From Limisphaerales bacterium (GTDB lineage Bacteria > Verrucomicrobiota > Verrucomicrobiia > Limisphaerales > UBA11358): a stretch of 7,236 nt of DNA. The DNA is taken from assembly GCA_027451565.1 (NCBI GenBank), contig DAIDJC010000173.1:1-7236 (forward strand), given 5' to 3'. The notes beneath the pieces were generated by a model. It ran no database searches, was not told where the DNA came from, and saw nothing but the letters and a program-made list of their open reading frames with translations. Shown in pieces: positions 6,244 through 7,236 of this stretch. Position 1 is the stretch's first letter. Each line of letters begins with the position of its first letter. Made by a program: the position numbers and the translations under genes.

Positions 6244-6275
6244 GATGAACCGAAGCGCATCTTACCCACCGGAGA

Positions 6276-6304
6276 ATTTTAGGCAACCGCAAACCGAAAA
6301 CGTC
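6276..6304 (-). promoter_or_regulatory. Candidate promoter of the methyltransferase operon
   Basis: On the - strand, TAAAAT (6276-6281) could be a -10 box, with GACGTT (6299-6304) 17 bases upstream as a weak -35, placing the start of transcription about 25 bases before the ATG at 6243. An imperfect palindrome, GGGCA-ATC-TGCCC with outer CGT/ACG (6301-6320), overlaps the -35 position and could be an operator. Further upstream are a 10-base palindrome TGGAATTCCA (6367-6376) and a CCTGG site (6353-6357). The -35 match is poor, so this is tentative. Confidence 0.3.
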
Positions 6305-6388
6305 GGGCAATCTGCCCACGTTGAATTTTTGGCCATTTCAGGCGCAAGATTCCCTGGTCAAAAATGTGGAATTCCAACACGGAAAAAT

Positions 6389-6555
6389 TCAATCGTGGAC
6401 TTGGCTTTCTTGGGAGGGATTCGCACTGACAAAAGGCAGGCCCAGCAGGACATACAAGGTGGCCTGTTGGCGCGCCAGCGCGGCTTGGGCTTGCAGGAAG
6501 GCCACCCGGGCGTTTACCCATCCGGATTGAAATCCAATATTGGATGAAAGGTCCA
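6389..6555 (+). repeat. Direct repeat flanking the restriction-modification island, right copy (inside the efflux gene)
   Basis: Partner of 2756-2922. The core 6417-6555 matches at 137 of 139 positions, with differences at 6460 and 6500. This copy is embedded in the continuous reading frame of the efflux gene, so it is the functional end of that gene. It continues beyond 6555 as normal coding sequence, whereas the left copy stops at the island junction. Confidence 0.95.
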
Positions 6556-7236
6556 TTTCACCCTTGCGACAGGCAGAATCGGCGGCCAGTGCGGCATCAC
6601 GGAGCAGGGACAGCCGCTGTTTTTGGAGCTTGAGATGCGAATCCTGAATGCGGATGGCCGACCAGAGCTGATCCGCGTCGGCGATGGATTGGTCCAGGCG
6701 CGCCTGATAAGCCTGCCGCAAAGCCTCTCGAGTGGCCTTCTGGATGGCAATCTGGCCTTGATTCCGGTTGAAAAGAGGCAGGGTAATGCTTCCACTGAGG
6801 CCAATGGTCTGGACCCCCTCGACAGGGTCACGCCCCTGCTCCACTCCCGCAGTCATGGCCGGGAACTGGGCCAAAACAGCTTGGCGAAGCGATTCCTCCT
6901 GGCTTTGGTAACCAGCCTGAAGCGCCAGCAAATCAGCCCGGGTATTGGGCAAGGAATCCAACGCCCTGCGAAAAGCGTCGCGCGAAAGCATCGGGGCCGA
7001 CCATGTCCCCTTCAGATGCAAAGGCGCGTTGGGCGCCAAACCCAGCAAGGCATGCAGGTCGTGAAGCGTCTGGCATTCATCCAGGTCCAATTGCTGGAAA
7101 GCCGCATCGGCATCGGCAGTCGCGGCGAGATCCGCAGTCACGGTCGGAAGGGCCAGATCGCCCCGGCGGAGGGCGTCCGCATCCTGGCGGTACCGCTGTT
7201 CCTGGAGGTTTTTTGCGGCGAGGAGGGCTGGTCGAA
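6389..7236 (-). CDS. TolC/CzcC-type outer-membrane efflux protein, C-terminal part, 5' end outside window
   Basis: The frame is open from the window edge to the stop at 6389-6391, giving the last 281 residues of a TolC-family protein. These trimeric channels span the outer membrane and periplasm and connect to RND or similar pumps. The segment shows the second family repeat: a long heptad-like helix (AAKNLQEQRYRQDADALRRGDLALPTVT), then LALQAGYQSQEESLRQAVLAQFP. Next comes the strand and loop GLSGSITLPLFNRNQGQIAI, typical of CzcC/CusC-like members, then a further long helix pair ending in AFLQAQAALARQQATLYVLLGLP. A heavy-metal efflux role is plausible because of the LPLFNRNQG motif but is not proven. 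Its last 56 codons are duplicated on the other side of the restriction island. The tail after SANP differs from that copy, so its stop region may have been contributed by the incoming DNA. It reads toward the island operon in the same direction, 145 bases from the methyltransferase start. Confidence 0.85.
   Translation of the reverse strand, partial: RPALLAAKNLQEQRYRQDADALRRGDLALPTVTADLAATADADAAFQQLDLDECQTLHDLHALLGLAPNAPLHLKGTWSAPMLSRDAFRRALDSLPNTRADLLALQAGYQSQEESLRQAVLAQFPAMTAGVEQGRDPVEGVQTIGLSGSITLPLFNRNQGQIAIQKATREALRQAYQARLDQSIADADQLWSAIRIQDSHLKLQKQRLSLLRDAALAADSACRKGEMDLSSNIGFQSGWVNARVAFLQAQAALARQQATLYVLLGLPFVSANPSQESQVHD

Larger units (their letters stand above)
2923..6388 (-). mobile_element. 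Restriction-modification-Vsr island flanked by a long target duplication
   Basis: This 3.47-kb segment contains four genes on one strand: methyltransferase, restriction endonuclease, unknown ORF and vsr. It is bounded on both sides by direct copies of the 3' end of the neighbouring tolC-type gene. No integrase, transposase, tRNA or terminal inverted repeat was found. Its base composition is lower in GC than the flank: a 60-base sample inside the methyltransferase (5641-5700) is 48% GC, against 68% for one inside truA (1021-1080). Insertion of restriction-modification genes with long target duplications has been described by comparative genomics, notably in Helicobacter. The boundaries and repeats are seen in the sequence; the mobility is inferred. 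Confidence 0.75.

Noticed and set aside
5482..6282. A 266-codon + strand ORF
   Set aside because: It is antisense to the cytosine methyltransferase, whose motifs are all in order on the - strand; the + strand translation shows no family pattern.
1..7236. CRISPR arrays, tRNA or rRNA genes, integrase or transposase genes
   Set aside because: No regularly spaced direct repeats, no cloverleaf or rRNA segments, and no recombinase motifs were found on either strand. In particular, no tRNA or integrase accompanies the island, so it is not a classical integrative island.

Overview
The window comes from a moderately GC-rich bacterium. Shine-Dalgarno sequences are mostly weak and several starts are GTG or TTG. 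The hemC-ruvX-truA-trmL order and a remnant resembling a GH28 polygalacturonase would fit Verrucomicrobiota or a relative, but nothing here proves that assignment.

Positions 1-2080 (+ strand) hold a compact housekeeping block. It contains the 3' end of hemC (hydroxymethylbilane synthase), ruvX/yqgF (Holliday-junction resolvase-like and rRNA-maturation nuclease), truA (tRNA pseudouridine synthase I) and a trmL-type SPOUT tRNA 2'-O-methyltransferase. truA and trmL are nearly abutting and probably co-transcribed. Positions 2081-2755 hold no intact gene. They contain a long near-perfect inverted repeat (23-base arms), a second inverted repeat with 12-base arms, and a short decayed segment like the C-terminal beta-helix of GH28 polygalacturonases.

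Positions 2923-6388 (- strand) are a self-contained restriction-modification island. The transcription order is Dcm-like cytosine-5 DNA methyltransferase, then an MvaI/BcnI-family restriction endonuclease with an extra N-terminal domain, then an unrecognised 139-codon ORF, then a Vsr very-short-patch mismatch endonuclease. Genes are 3 bases apart or overlap by 4 and 8 bases, so this is one translationally coupled operon. The expected logic is that the methylase protects CCWGG (or CCNGG-class) sites, the endonuclease cuts unmodified foreign DNA, and Vsr repairs the T:G mismatches left when 5-methylcytosine deaminates.

The most notable observation is how the island sits in the chromosome. It lies at the 3' end of a TolC/CzcC-type outer-membrane efflux gene (partial, 6389-7236, - strand). 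The last 167 bases of that gene occur again on the far side of the island (2756-2922). The core is 139 bases with only 2 mismatches, and both copies end at the same in-register stop codon. This is the signature of insertion with long target duplication, a pattern described for restriction-modification genes. No integrase or transposase is visible. The two copies differ in their last few codons, and the left junction shows a 10-base insertion at the point where vsr ends, so the event was not a simple clean duplication.
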